A stretch of 64,000 nt of DNA from Pachyseris speciosa (lineage: Eukaryota; Cnidaria; Anthozoa; Scleractinia; Pachyseridae): contig JAEMWC010002036.1 of NCBI GenBank assembly GCA_016490735.1, positions 1 to 64,000 of the forward strand, written 5' to 3'. Below the pieces are notes generated by a model. That model saw nothing but the letters and a program-made list of their open reading frames with translations, was not told the DNA's origin and did no database searches. Made by a program: the position numbers and the translations under genes. Positions within the stretch are counted from its first letter, which is position 1, and the number at the start of each line of letters is the position of its first letter. Shown piece after piece: positions 11,011 to 20,697 of this stretch.

Positions 11011-12024
11011 CCTACGTTTTTTCTCTTGTTAAGGTCTTCAGTTTGTTATTAAGCGGCCGTCGCTAGGCGACGAGCCGCTTCTAGTAATTTTTGCCCCAGA
11101 CTCCCGCTCGGCCAAATAAATAATTCTGGAGACTGAACTAAGGAAAGAAGGAGACATAGTTCTTCAGTTCTGCAGGGTTCGAAGCCGCTACCTTTGGGAA
11201 ACAATATGAGGGTGCTTATCGGTACCGCCACTCAGAGGTGAGATATTTTTGTTAGGGAGAATTTTAACAGATTTAACATCTCATAGCCTGGACATAGCAA
11301 ACGAATTCCTTTGAGGCATAGGAAACAAAGTTCCTTTGAGAGAGAATTTCCGAATCGAACATATCTTCATGGGAATGTCGCACTTTAGATCAGGCAAATT
11401 CTTCACTTTCGTTGAACCGGAGTGGCCGTCATTTGGTGTTTTCGCAACCTTAACTGGAAGATTTCTCTGGTCAAATATATTGATTTTGGCCATACCGATA
11501 CGATGCGATGTGTCGTGACACGCGTGACAAGAATTCAGTTCACAGCCGAATAATGCACGGAAATTGAAATGCTCTTGAACAAAAATGTTTATTTAGGGAT
11601 CAGAGTAAGGAATCGTGAAAGCCTTTTTAAAAGAAATGTTTAGTCTGAATTACGAGTTACTGCGATGATGGTGCAATACTAAATGAAATCAACAAGGCAG
11701 TTGTTTTGATTTCGTGGCGTTGTTTGTAGTTAGAGCTAGCGTAGCTTTTCAGTGGTGATGTCGGTTATCGTCCAGAAACTGGTTAACGGATCTAAGATGC
11801 AGATTTATACCAAATTCTTCGCTTTCTTTGAAATTGTGAAACAAATCGAAGTGCCACTGTTTTGTCAAGCTTCACCGGCAGTTGACCTTGGTTTCTCGAG
11901 TTGCGAATATCCATAGAATCGGTTCACCACTTTTCCCTGTTAAATTGCTTTACAGCTTAAGCGTGGACAAAAGAAAAAGATAAACAAGTGGAAAGGGATA
12001 GAGGTCAAAGGAAAAAAAACTTGA

Positions 12025-12115
12025 CTCAGTCAGGAGTTGAACCACCGACCCTACCCGACTATTACAGAACGTAGAGAACGCACTAACTCACTGGGCCAAC
12101 AGAATCTTCCACAAA
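12025..12115 (-). mobile_element. tRNA-derived SINE head (fragment)
   Basis: The minus strand contains GGCCCAGTGAGTTAGTGCG, an A-box-like segment. About 40 bases later comes GGTGGTTCAACTCC, a B-box. The two boxes are spaced as in tRNA genes, but acceptor-stem pairing is poor. It is therefore likely a tRNA-derived SINE remnant rather than a functional tRNA. Confidence 0.5.
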
Positions 12116-12937
12116 CACATGAACGAAGTCTTTACTACTCGGAAGTCACGAATTGTCTGTCATGCCAATTGAAAGGTGACAAAAATTGAATTACGATCAA
12201 CGTGAACTATATCCTGTGCATTCATCCGGCTCGGATGGTCAAAAATGCCGCTTCCAGATTCTTGGAGAATTTCTTGTTTATATTTTCAAAAACGTAGTTG
12301 GACACCCGATTTACCGCCTAAAAACGGGCATTGGCTTAAATGGATGGGTGGACGTACATACGTTAGTATGGTGATGTCATACCCGAACCAAAATATCTCG
12401 CATAGATAGGTTACCTTATTTTCTTACCCATGGTGCTTCGTGGGCGCATTCGGCGCGTGCAGCTCCACCACCACCACCACCAATAATAATAGCAATGACG
12501 ATCTCGATGACGATGACGATGACGATGATGCGGATGTTGATTTAAGTGGAAGTGACGATGATCATTATAACAAATAGCTTGAGACGAAGTGAGAAAACCG
12601 TCAATGAATGGTGTTTGTGAAAATCCCAGATTCATTCCAGTGGGAAAAAAGGAAAAGGTATACACCGAACGCAAATATGGCGGACCCCTCGGTCGGCGCC
12701 TGAGACAAGTCGCTTGAAAGCGAGGCTAGTAAGGCTTCGATGTTTTGTCCCCAGAAGGTCTTGCTTTGACGTCGATTTGGTTAGTTTTGTTTCACCCTCC
12801 CTACGCGTTTTGGGTTCCTGAATGCCACCAGAAGAGAGTGAAATCTTCCACAGCAGAGAAATTGTGTTTTTTTTTCAGTTTCCCCTTTCGCCTTTGAGGG
12901 GAAAACAGACGAAGGAAAGGAGTTCACTATCGCCGAA

Positions 12938-13130
12938 GGAACACACACATGTAAAGTGGGGTTCTGGGACAAACCGCAACAAATAAGATTTACTTTCCGT
13001 TTTCAAACCGCTAATCGATATCTTCGCTCGGCACCACCTCGCGAAGATATCGATTAGCGGTTTGAAAACGGAAAATAAATCTTATTTATTGGGTTTGTCC
13101 CAGAACGCCCCACTTTATATGTGTGTGTTC
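12938..13130. repeat. Near-perfect palindrome at the left edge of the Polinton element
   Basis: Arms of about 90 bp surround a 12-bp centre (TCGGCACCACCT, 13028-13039). The inner 24 bp or more are exact inverses, around CGCTAATCGATATCTTCGC and GCGAAGATATCGATTAGCG. The outer part has a few mismatches (ACACACACAT(G/A)TAAAGTGGGG). It could be two element ends joined head to head, or a terminal hairpin-like inverted repeat. No matching copy was seen near 26 kb. Confidence 0.85.
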
Positions 13131-13233
13131 ACCACCCAGCTCCTTTATTGGAGGCATGATGGTGAAAGAACATTAAAAGTGGCCCAGAGTATAACCCCTA
13201 TTAGAGAGACGCACCTCTCGGGTACACAAAAGT

Positions 13234-16200
13234 ATGGCGGCTGCGCGGATGCAGGAAGAGGTGGTGAACGACTTTTATGCCCCAGCCGCGCAAGCGGGGG
13301 CAGCCATGGGAGTGCCGAATTTGGAGCCTCCACCACTTCGACCTCGAGACGAGTTTAATGTGTCAGCAACTAATTTTGATGGTTGGCTTCATGCTTGGAG
13401 AATGGATGTTGGACAAGAAAATGTTAACAGAAGAAAAGCTTTCGAGGTTTTACAAAAGGAAAGAGAAAAACTGGGGAGTGTGAAACCAAGCTTCGGGCTG
13501 GAAGTGTTCTTTCAACGCGAAAGGCAAAATGAGGACGGACAAATGGAGGAAGAAAAACACCGGCATTGTTTCAAAGAAGATGCACACGTTTTTACAAAAA
13601 AAAAACGTTGAAGAAGTTTTTGATGAAAGATTTGAAGAATTTATTGACATGATCAAAGGTGAAATGGAAAATTGGTCAGAGCGAGGATCTGGATGGGCAG
13701 TTGATGAAATAACAATTGCCTATGTCAATGAGCCAAGTACCAACCTTTGAGAGGGGGGCTTACACCCCCCCTTCCCAAAAAAACTGGCAAACAAAAAGCA
13801 CTAATCAATGTGAAAAACAGAGACAACGAATGTTTGAAATGGGCTTTGAGAGACGGTTTGTTTCCTGTGCAAAATCATCCAGAAAGAACAAGCAAATATC
13901 CGAAAAACGACGGAATCAATTGGGAAGGCATTGACTTTCCCACACTGTTAAAACAAATCAACAGGCTTGAGAAGGAAAACTGCACACTCGCCATCAATGT
14001 TTTTGGCTGGGAAAATGACCATGTCATAGTGCGCAGGATTAGTGAGAAGGATAAAAAGATTCAAAGAATAAACTTGATGCTTTTTCAAGAAGGTGAAAAC
14101 ACTGACTATTGTTCTGTGAAGAATCTGTCAGCTTTACCTTATGATCAGACCAAACACAGGGATAAAAAACACTTTTGCACAAGGTGTTTGATAAGGTTAA
14201 CAACAGACAAAATTCTTGAGGAGCACACAAAACATTGCAATGGCGTGAACGGAATCCCAACAAGGATTGAAATGCCGGAAAAAAGGAAAAATGACATACT
14301 CAAATTTCAAAACTTTCACAAACAGATGAAAGTGCCGTTTGTGATTTATACCGATTTCGAGGCTCTGATTAAAAACATCCCTGATAACGAGCACGAGGAA
14401 ACAAAATGCACAGAAAAAACAGACAAACACGAAGCCTGCAGATTCGCCTTCACAGTTGTCAGATGTGATGGCAAAAGTGGGCCAGTTGTGAAATACGGAA
14501 AGGGAGCTGATGAGAGAAAGACGCCGCAGAAGCGTTTCTGGAAAGGATCTTGAAGGTTGAGAAAGGGTTGCGGGATTGTGATGACAAACAGCGATTAGTG
14601 GAGCTTCAAAAACGCTCAGAATTGCCACATCTGCAACGAACGCCTTGTGAAGCCCGAATTTCTTGACTCCATCGGTGTCTGGGACAAAGATATTGGCAAG
14701 TACTGCGGGCAAAGTCACAGAGGTTGTTTTTACAAAATGCTCAAAATAAACAAGTTCACAGGACCAAAAATGCAAAGAAAAGAAAAAGATCCAATCGACA
14801 AATGGATCAAGAAGAATGTCTGTTCTGCGCAATGCCACTGCTTCGGAAAAATTTTAGAGATGCTGTGAAAGACCACTGCCACATTTCCAGCAGATTCTGC
14901 GGAGCCGCGCATGACACATGCAACAAAAAGCTGCGAATAAACCCCAAACAATTCCGATACGAGTCGTTTTCCACAATCTGAAAGGCTACGATGCACACTA
15001 CCTGATGCAAGCAATGTCGCAGACAAAGGGGGCTGGAGAGCTGAATTGCATTGGCAACAACATGGAAAAATACATTTCATTCTCTTTGGGTAATTTGCGA
15101 TTTATCGACAGCAATGCCTTCTGCTTTCCAGCCTTGACTCGCTGGTCAAAGCAACCCCCCCCCCCCCACCCCAAGATTCGCTCAAGATCAAAAAAAGGCT
15201 TGTGCAAAGTATCACCAAAAGCAAAGGGAACAAAGAGCTTGAGTTACTTTCCAAAAAAGTCATTTACCCATACGAGTACATGGACTCGTGGGAAAGATTC
15301 TAAGAAACAAGCCTCCCGGCCAAAGAAAGTTTCTTCAGCACACTATCTGGCGAACACATCTCGGATGAAGATTATGCACATGGGCACAACGTTTGGGAAA
15401 CGCTCAGCTGTAAAAAAAATTGGTGATTACCAAGACCTTTATGTCGGGACAGACGTTGCATTGCTTGCTGATGTTTTCAAAAACTTCAGAGATCTCTGCC
15501 AAAAGCAGTACGGGCTGGATCCGGCGCACTACTACACTTTTCCTGGCCTGTCCTGGGATGCTCTCCTGCAAAAAGACAGGCGTCGAACTGGAGCTCTTGA
15601 CCGACATCGATATGCATCTCTTCGTGCAAAGAGGAATGCGTGGTGGAATTTCGATGGTCAGCAAAAGACACGCTACGGCAAACAACCCCCTGGTGCCTGG
15701 TTACAACCCAAGCAAGCCGAACAAGCACATCAGGTATTTTGACGCAAACAATCTCTATGGATGGGCCATGAGCAAAGCTCTCCCGACAAACAATTTCAGG
15801 TGGAAACGCGTGATGCCATCAGAGGAAGAAATTATTGACAAAAAAGAAAACGGTAAAGTCGATTGGATTCTAGAAGTCGACCTCAAATACCCAGCAGAGC
15901 TTCATGAAGAGCACAACAGCTATCCCTTTGCCCCGGAGAAAAAGGTGGTGCCAAGAGAGTGGCTGTCGCCTTATCAACAAAACCTTATGAAACACCTCAA
16001 CCTGAACCCCCCAGACTGCAAACATCTCTTGCTAACACTGCAGGACAAAAAGAACTACGTGGTACACTGCCGAAACTTGCAGTTTTACCTTGCGCAGGGT
16101 ATAAAACTGAAAAGGGCCCATAGAGTGCTGGAATTCGAACAACAACGCTGGATGTAGCCTTACATCCGGATGAACACAAACTTTCGGAAGAAGGCTAAAA

Positions 16201-17128
16201 ACAACTTTGCGAAAGACTTTTACAAGTTAATGAACAACTCAGTCTACGGGAAAACCATGGAAAACCTGCGGAATCGCGTGGATGTGAAATTGGTGCGCAG
16301 CTACGAAGAAACCAAACTCAGAAAACTGATTGCCAGCCCTCTGTATTCAAGACATACGTTCTTTGCAAACAACCTGGCCGGGATCGACATGCGCAAAAGC
16401 AGACTGCTTCTCAACAAACCTGTTAACACCGGGATGACGATTCTCGAAAACAGCAAACACTTGATGAACGATATCTTCTACAACTTCCTCAAAAAGCAGT
16501 ACGGCTCGATGTGTGAGCTTCTGTACACAGACACTGACAGCTTTCTGCTCAAAATAGAAATAGAAGACATTTACAAAGACATGGGCGCCTACCTGGATCT
16601 ATTCACATGAGAGACTACCCGAAAGAGCATCCACTCCACTCAGAAATCAACAAAAAGGTTTTGGATAAAATGAAAGACGAATGCGCCTGAACGCCAATTG
16701 CCAAGTGAGTCTGCTTGGGGCCAAAAATGTACTCAATCCTGAGAATGGAGGAAACAAACATCAAAAAAGCGAAGGGCGTGAAAAAGAACGTGGTAAAAAA
16801 GCAAATCCTGCACGAGCATTACAAAGAAACGCTCTTCGGCGGGAGCCAGATAGCGCAGGAAATTCATGTCCTTCGGAGTAATAAACATGAAATCTTCGGT
16901 GAGCGAGTGAACAAGACTTCGCTGTCGGCATTTAATTCAAAGAGATGGATAGCAGAGGATGGAGTCAATACAAATGCCTTCGGATACAACCCCCCTCTGG
17001 ATATCCAAGCGTACGACATAATGAAGCTGTTAGATGAGGTTTTCGGGTTCAACCCCCTTCTGGACATCCAAGAGGACATCCTAGAGGACGCCATAATGGA
17101 GCTGTTAGATGAGATTTTTGTGGGGTAG
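13234..17128 (+). pseudogene. Protein-primed DNA polymerase B, frameshifted
   Basis: The ATG at 13234 opens the frame, and the last residues end at TAG 17126-17128. Family motifs appear in order across several frames. A zinc-finger-like CTRCL...H...HC block lies near 14180. Exo I is YTDFEA near 14350, Exo II is FHNLKGYDAHYL near 14970, and Exo III is DLYVGTDVALLADVF near 15440. Motif A is DANNLYGWAM (15742), motif B is KLMNNSVYGKTM (about 16225), and motif C is YTDTDS (about 16525). These are the proofreading and polymerisation residues of protein-primed PolB. At least six frame changes break the gene, for example near 13600, 13745, 14545, 14820, 14960, 15150-15400, 15590 and 16600-16690. In Mavericks it replicates the linear genome from a terminal protein. 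Confidence 0.9.
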
Positions 17129-17895
17129 CTCCGTGTTTGGGGAACAACCAACAACTCTTCACGCACGAAACTGCGTTTGGGCCCGTCGTGCAAATAGTAC
17201 AAAACCGGCATGTCAGGTTTCAAAGACCTTCAAAGACTTTCAAAGACCAAACAGGGTCTGTGGCTCTTCTTGTGCCCCACTCCAACTCCCCAGGTTGGTA
17301 AAGATAGCGGAAATTAACAAGAGAGGGGAGCTGTTTTTTGCGCGCCCCCACCGGTCTTCGATATGTCGTTGAGGGTTTGGAAAGAACAGTCTTTTCCCTT
17401 ATCGCTTCTGCGGGCCGCTTCACCCATGCAGTGGATCGTTTTCCTTCTAGTAGATGCATTTCCACAGCGTACTGGTGGCCGAACAGGCGTTTAAAATTTA
17501 AGGCCATTTCAGAGGCCTGCGCTTGTAAATTTTTTGAAAGGCTTGGGCGACCTCATCGGAATTTTTTGAGGTCAAGGGTTCAGCCTCTTTGTAGCGGCTG
17601 GCCACGTCAGTAACAGTCAGAGCATACTTGAAAGCTTTGCGGCCATGGAGGAGCTTGTCGCGCGGCAAAAAAAGAAGGTCAGCTTGGTGCACTTTGTTGG
17701 GTGTGTGGGCATCGAATTTTGGTCGAGGAACGCACTGCGGTGCAGGGAGATTGATCTTCCAAAGGGTTGCCTCACAAGCCACTTTTTTGCAGCGTCTTCC
17801 GGGACCTTGGCGGCCTCGGCAAGATTTTTGATTGCTGCCAGACCTTTCCAGTAGTCGTCCGGGCTGTAGTATGTTTTTGCGAGCTTGGAAGCCAT
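17129..17895 (-). pseudogene. Retroviral-type (rve) integrase with catalytic-core deletion
   Basis: The start is ATG 17895-17893 (MASKLAKTYYSPDDYWKGL). After a frame change comes a linker, then VHQADLLFLPRDK with the first core Asp, then YALTVTDVASRYKEAEPLT. At about 17500 the reading jumps directly to KRLFGHQYAVEM, which lies well past the second catalytic Asp and the Glu in Maverick integrases. Roughly 150 bp of core are missing. The C-terminal part (GTRRATDPVWS, PDMPVLYYLHDG, FVREELLVVP) resembles the chromodomain-side tail. It lies tail to tail with the polymerase gene, a typical Maverick arrangement. Confidence 0.87.
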
Positions 17896-17935
17896 TGTAA
17901 GGAAAATATAATTCCTGCACAAAAGCAGGTAATGT

Positions 17936-18370
17936 TTAAAGGAAACGAAAAGCAGCATAGCTAAGAGCAAGAGTGTCGGCGCCTAAAAACATGAGCTCGC
18001 CCTTTCTCTGTTGTGTGCTAGGTTGGTAGAAATCGGAAAACTTTGGCTCTTTCAGCTGAGCAAGACGTTGTTCGGGGTTTGCCTGTTTGTACAGCTTGAA
18101 GGCGTAATCTGTGTTGCTGAAGTTCTGCTTGGCCTGCGCTTTTATTTGTGCGTTCGTCTTGATCCAGTCAAGGAGCTGGGTGCGCTCGCGATTGTATTTC
18201 GCGTAAGCAGCTTGATAAGTCTCGAGGGCCTTATCGTGGCGCTTTTTCTCGTCGAGCGCGGCCTTCGCGTTGTCGTCGCCTCCACCGAATTTTTTCATGA
18301 GATAATTACCCCCAATAAAAGTCACCACATTCAAAACCACCCCACCAACCATGATTGCAGCTGATGCCAT
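17936..18370 (-). CDS. Small membrane protein of the Polinton element, intact
   Basis: The 144-residue frame is complete. The N-terminus has one TM helix (AIMVGGVVLNVVTFIGGNYLM). A long charged, probably coiled-coil middle (DEKKRHDKALETYQAAYAKY) follows. A conserved-looking FSDFYQPS motif comes next, then a weaker hydrophobic C-terminus (LMFLGADTLALSYAAF). I do not know its function. It is read in the same direction as the integrase and ends about 40 bp upstream of the integrase start. CCTTTCAGG lies about 15 bases before its ATG. Membrane topology suggests a virion or assembly role, which is inference. Confidence 0.7.
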   Translation of the reverse strand: MASAAIMVGGVVLNVVTFIGGNYLMKKFGGGDDNAKAALDEKKRHDKALETYQAAYAKYNRERTQLLDWIKTNAQIKAQAKQNFSNTDYAFKLYKQANPEQRLAQLKEPKFSDFYQPSTQQRKGELMFLGADTLALSYAAFRFL

Positions 18371-18397
18371 GATATGTCTTATGCCTGAAAGGTATAT

Positions 18398-18673
18398 TTA
18401 AATTTTACACATTTTTAAATCACCGCAATTCCCGAATTCCCGCCCAGAAATGGGAGGTAAGGCGGGGGTTTCAGACATTAGCGGGTAGGATTTTTTGGTC
18501 CTCAAGGTACCGTTTGAGTGGGATGCTGCTCGCCATACGGCGGTGAACTGCACATAGTTCATCGCGCTGCTGCTGGGGTCGGAAGTGAAATTTTCTTTCA
18601 CAACCTTTTTCACGATCCAGCTGATGCCGGCTGCTACGCCGGTTAAAGTAGCCGCATCGATAACCGTTTTCAC
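18398..18673 (-). pseudogene. Small membrane protein of the Polinton element, degraded
   Basis: The frame opens with GTG at 18673, where related genes would have ATG. It encodes an N-terminal hydrophobic stretch (AATLTGVAAGISWIVKKVV). After about residue 45 the sequence becomes Trp/Ser-rich and a neighbouring frame reads better, suggesting a frameshift near 18535. A block TAAACTT..CCGCTTG(C/T)AATA lies just upstream and is shared with the next gene upstream. Function is unknown. Confidence 0.5.
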
Positions 18674-18692
18674 AAGCTTGAGAGATAGATTA

Positions 18693-18715
18693 TTGCAAGC
18701 GGAAAAAGTTTAAAA
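18693..18715 (-). promoter_or_regulatory. Promoter-like motif shared by two small genes (copy 1)
   Basis: The minus strand reads TTTAAACTTTTTCCGCTTGC followed by AATA, about 20 bases before the start of the 18398-18673 gene. The same order, TTAAACTTCGCCGCTTG then TAATA, occurs at 18941-18962 immediately before the 18721-18936 gene. Shared sequence at the same place upstream of two unrelated ORFs suggests a viral promoter or initiator element. Confidence 0.45.
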
Positions 18716-18720
18716 GAAAA

Positions 18721-18936
18721 TTAATTCATTTCAGCTCCCTCTCCTCTTTTATGCTCAAGAGAAGCATTCAATACTCTCAACTCATCCAACGCCTCAGCTA
18801 TCAGCTTCTTTTGGGATTCGGCGCACTTTTCAGCTTTGATACGTTTTCCACAAAAGTCTATGTAAAGCCCAAGTGAAATGATGGACGTCCAGAAAAACGC
18901 GTTTTCCAAAAAAGCTATAACACCTTCGCATGCCAT
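18721..18936 (-). CDS. 71-residue single-TM protein, intact
   Basis: The ATG at 18936 starts a complete frame. Residues 8-28 are hydrophobic (AFLENAFFWTSIISLGLYIDF), followed by a Lys/Glu-rich helix (KKLIAEALDELRVLNASLEHK). It is a short type of membrane-anchored coiled coil. No family is recognised. It belongs to the run of minus-strand small genes downstream of the ATPase. It survives without a frameshift, but at this length that is weak evidence of function. Confidence 0.6.
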   Translation of the reverse strand: MACEGVIAFLENAFFWTSIISLGLYIDFCGKRIKAEKCAESQKKLIAEALDELRVLNASLEHKRGEGAEMN

Positions 18937-18940
18937 ATAT

Positions 18941-18962
18941 TACAAGCGGCGAAGTTTAATAG
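18941..18962 (-). promoter_or_regulatory. Promoter-like motif shared by two small genes (copy 2)
   Basis: The minus strand reads TTAAACTTCGCCGCTTGTAA just before the ATG at 18936. It matches the block upstream of the 18673 gene except for one or two bases. See the companion entry at 18693. Confidence 0.45.
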
Positions 18963-19477
18963 GAAAAATTTTTTTGATGGCTTTTTGCTGATGCCCACCA
19001 AGAGGTGGGCTATTTCTGCCTCGAGGCTGGTATGGTATAGCATTTATCTTTGTGTTGGACGCCCTTTTTTCTTTGCAGAGGTGTGAAATTTTTAACAGGA
19101 GGGGCAACAAACTCATCATTCGTCACATTCGAATGAGGGCCTGGTTCACGAGCAGCTGCGATGGTTTGCGGAGGGCCGCGATTTTTTGTGAAAACGGCTG
19201 AGGCTGTCCCAAATCCGGCTTTGAGCTCTTCGCGTTTGTAGTAAATCACTGTCAACGAGACCACAATACTGCCAACAGCAATCCATTGAGTTATGCTCGG
19301 TGAGCCGCCTCCTGCATCTGCGCTTCATCTTCGAGTGTTGGCCTTTCAGGCATTGGAGATGATTCGCCGAATTTGGGCTGCCGGGCTTTTTTGCTTTGTT
19401 GTCCGCAATTATGATAGCGGCCTCGGCCGTAGCTTTTTTCTGCACTTCGCGGGCCTGTCAGGTTTTTTCGGCAACCA

Positions 19478-19782
19478 GCAAAGAAAACGTAAAGCTTGTG
19501 GGATGTGGCTGGAGTGACAAGGGGCACTAAGGCCACACGGTAGCGGGCATTTTCATGGGCGTTTTCATTGCTTGTTTTATTGATATGTGGGTACTTGAGC
19601 CTGAGCATTAGCCATGCCATGCTGATGAGGCCTAACGAGGCCGAAACAGCTGTCCATGGCTGCTAATGCTTGGGCTCAATCTTTGCTTTGGTAGATTTAA
19701 GGGGTAATGCCCGCTACCGTGTGGCCTTAGTGCCCTTTGAGTGGCTTCAGCTTACTTGATCACATTAATTTGTGAAGTGCCC
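19478..19782 (+). mobile_element. Retrozyme-like element (hammerhead ribozyme retroelement), copy inside Polinton
   Basis: A 305-bp insert is flanked by perfect 14-bp repeats TTTTTCGGCAACCA at 19464-19477 and 19783-19796. It is homologous to 5270-5585. The ribozyme-bearing part (19551-19782) is colinear with copy 1, but the first about 70 bases are inverted (AACGTAAAGCTTGTGGGATG read here is the inverse of copy 1). A 5' inversion next to a target duplication is a hallmark of target-primed reverse transcription with twin priming. The insertion interrupts a viral gene, so it postdates that gene. Confidence 0.8.
19597..19677 (+). ncRNA. Type-I hammerhead ribozyme (copy 2)
   Basis: The core CTGATGA is at 19622-19628. 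Stem II is GGCC-TAACGA-GGCC, followed by GAAAC at 19643. The loop is AGCT and the cleavage triplet GTC is at 19652-19654. Stem I is perfect: GCCATG directly before the core pairs with CATGGC directly after GTC. After an internal loop GCATTAG pairs with CTAATGC, then GAGCC with GGGCTC. Stem III has two pairs. Every conserved hammerhead residue I can check is present, so self-cleavage after 19654 is predicted. Confidence 0.88.
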
Positions 19783-20024
19783 TTTTTCGGCAACCAATTT
19801 GCCTGCAGCGACCCGCTTGGGGATTTTTACGCGGGTTTCAGCGGGGGCAAGCTTGGGTTGGACGCTTGTTGTGTAATATCCGGCCCTGAGGCAAGAATAT
19901 CGGAATCCTCCCGCCTCTGGGTGGGAATTGCAGGTTCTTTTTCTGCCATCTTCTGCTTTCCTGAAAGGCTGTGGCAACTAAGTACTATATTCTTTTCTTC
20001 AAAAACAAATTTTTTTTCTCCCAA

Positions 20025-20095
20025 GCAGTTGGTCAGCATTACTCAGCAGTTGGTCAGTATTCCTCAGCAGTTGGTGAGCATTTCTCAGTAATTGG
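20025..20095. repeat. About 21-bp tandem repeat
   Basis: Three to four imperfect units of CAGTTGGTCAGCATTACTCAG lie between two Polinton genes. They overlap the 3' end of the 20054-20290 frame. They may be slippage of a short spacer. Confidence 0.7.
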
Positions 20096-20290
20096 TGACT
20101 GCTGCGTTTGAGGCGGGTCAGCAATTTCAGCAGCACCTTGTTTGGAAAAATCAATGTGCTTTGTGGTCATCAGTGCCGCATTGGCTGCCGCAAGAAGCCG
20201 TCCGCACTTAAATGCAAGGGCACCAGCAAGGCTGAAGAGCTCTTTGTTGATAATGTAGTCTTTTTTAACTCTTCTGGTAGGCTTCGACAT
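20054..20290 (-). CDS. 78-residue uncharacterised Polinton protein
   Basis: The frame starts MSKPTRRVKKDY and has a moderately hydrophobic middle (LFSLAGALAFKCGRLLAAANAALM). The C-terminus runs into the 21-bp repeats, so the natural end may have changed. No family is recognised. Its position in a same-direction run of short genes supports it being real. Confidence 0.5.
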   Translation of the reverse strand: MSKPTRRVKKDYIINKELFSLAGALAFKCGRLLAAANAALMTTKHIDFSKQGAAEIADPPQTQQSPITEKCSPTAEEY

Positions 20291-20330
20291 CTTTTATGTC
20301 AACTACCATTCAAACAGCTTTGGTGAACAA

Positions 20331-20627
20331 CTAAATGAAGCTGTCGATCAAGCTTTCTGTTGTTTTGGAGCCCACGTAGGTCTCGTACCTTTTGCTGTAC
20401 TTCTTGACTTCTTTGTCTGTGAGTCGCTTTACCTGCTCGTGCGTCAACGCAACACCGATGACCTCCTTACACTTGCCAGTCAACATTAGCACAGCCAGCT
20501 GCTCGTGCAGAGCAGGGATGTCAGGGCCTTGGACAATGCTAATGCCTGAAAGGCCAGGCTCGCTGGTTGCCGGCTCGGCTTCCAGCAGGTTCATAACTTC
20601 TGCAATTGCACGCTCTTCTTCTGCCAT
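20331..20627 (-). CDS. 99-residue acidic Polinton protein, intact
   Basis: ATG 20627-20625 opens MAEEERAIAEVMNLLEAEP, and the frame runs to TGA/TAA at 20331 without breaks. It is acidic at the N-terminus. The second half is Lys-rich and probably helical (LTHEQVKRLTDKEVKKYSKRY). No TM or known domain is visible. It starts about 70 bases after the ATPase stop and reads the same way, consistent with co-expression. Confidence 0.6.
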   Translation of the reverse strand: MAEEERAIAEVMNLLEAEPATSEPGLSGISIVQGPDIPALHEQLAVLMLTGKCKEVIGVALTHEQVKRLTDKEVKKYSKRYETYVGSKTTESLIDSFI

Positions 20628-20697
20628 TGCTTCTCCGCAGGAAATGCTATACAAGGCTTTTCGTTTTTTTAATTTGGCTCCCGAAGCTAAATGTCTT

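Larger units (their letters stand above)
19010..19949 (-). pseudogene. Pro/Lys-rich membrane protein gene split by a retrozyme insertion
   Basis: The ATG at 19949 starts MAEKEPAIPT, and CCTTTCAGG lies 17 bases upstream. The frame shifts near 19850, reaches VKIPKRVAAGKLVAEK and is then interrupted at 19783 by the 305-bp retrozyme copy with 14-bp duplicated target. Beyond the insert it resumes with (N)LTGPR. Later frames give AAIIIADNKAKK and a hydrophobic segment near 19250 (VSLTVIYYKREEL) with a proline-rich tail ending at 19010. The gene is thus broken by at least two frameshifts and one insertion. Function is unknown. A single-TM structural protein is possible. Confidence 0.65.

Noticed and set aside
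12421..12560. Histidine/Arg-rich ORF near 12.5 kb
   Set aside because: It derives from a CCACCA and GATGAC microsatellite-like stretch and has no family similarity.
14514..14540. CTGATGAGAGAAAG near 14509 and CTGATGAG near 7929 as hammerhead cores
   Set aside because: Neither is followed by a paired stem II and GAAA with a cleavage triplet. Both lie in coding sequence.
14197..14838. Long minus-strand ORF of 213 codons opposite the polymerase
   Set aside because: Shadow of the polymerase coding strand: the plus strand carries conserved PolB motifs and the minus translation resembles nothing.
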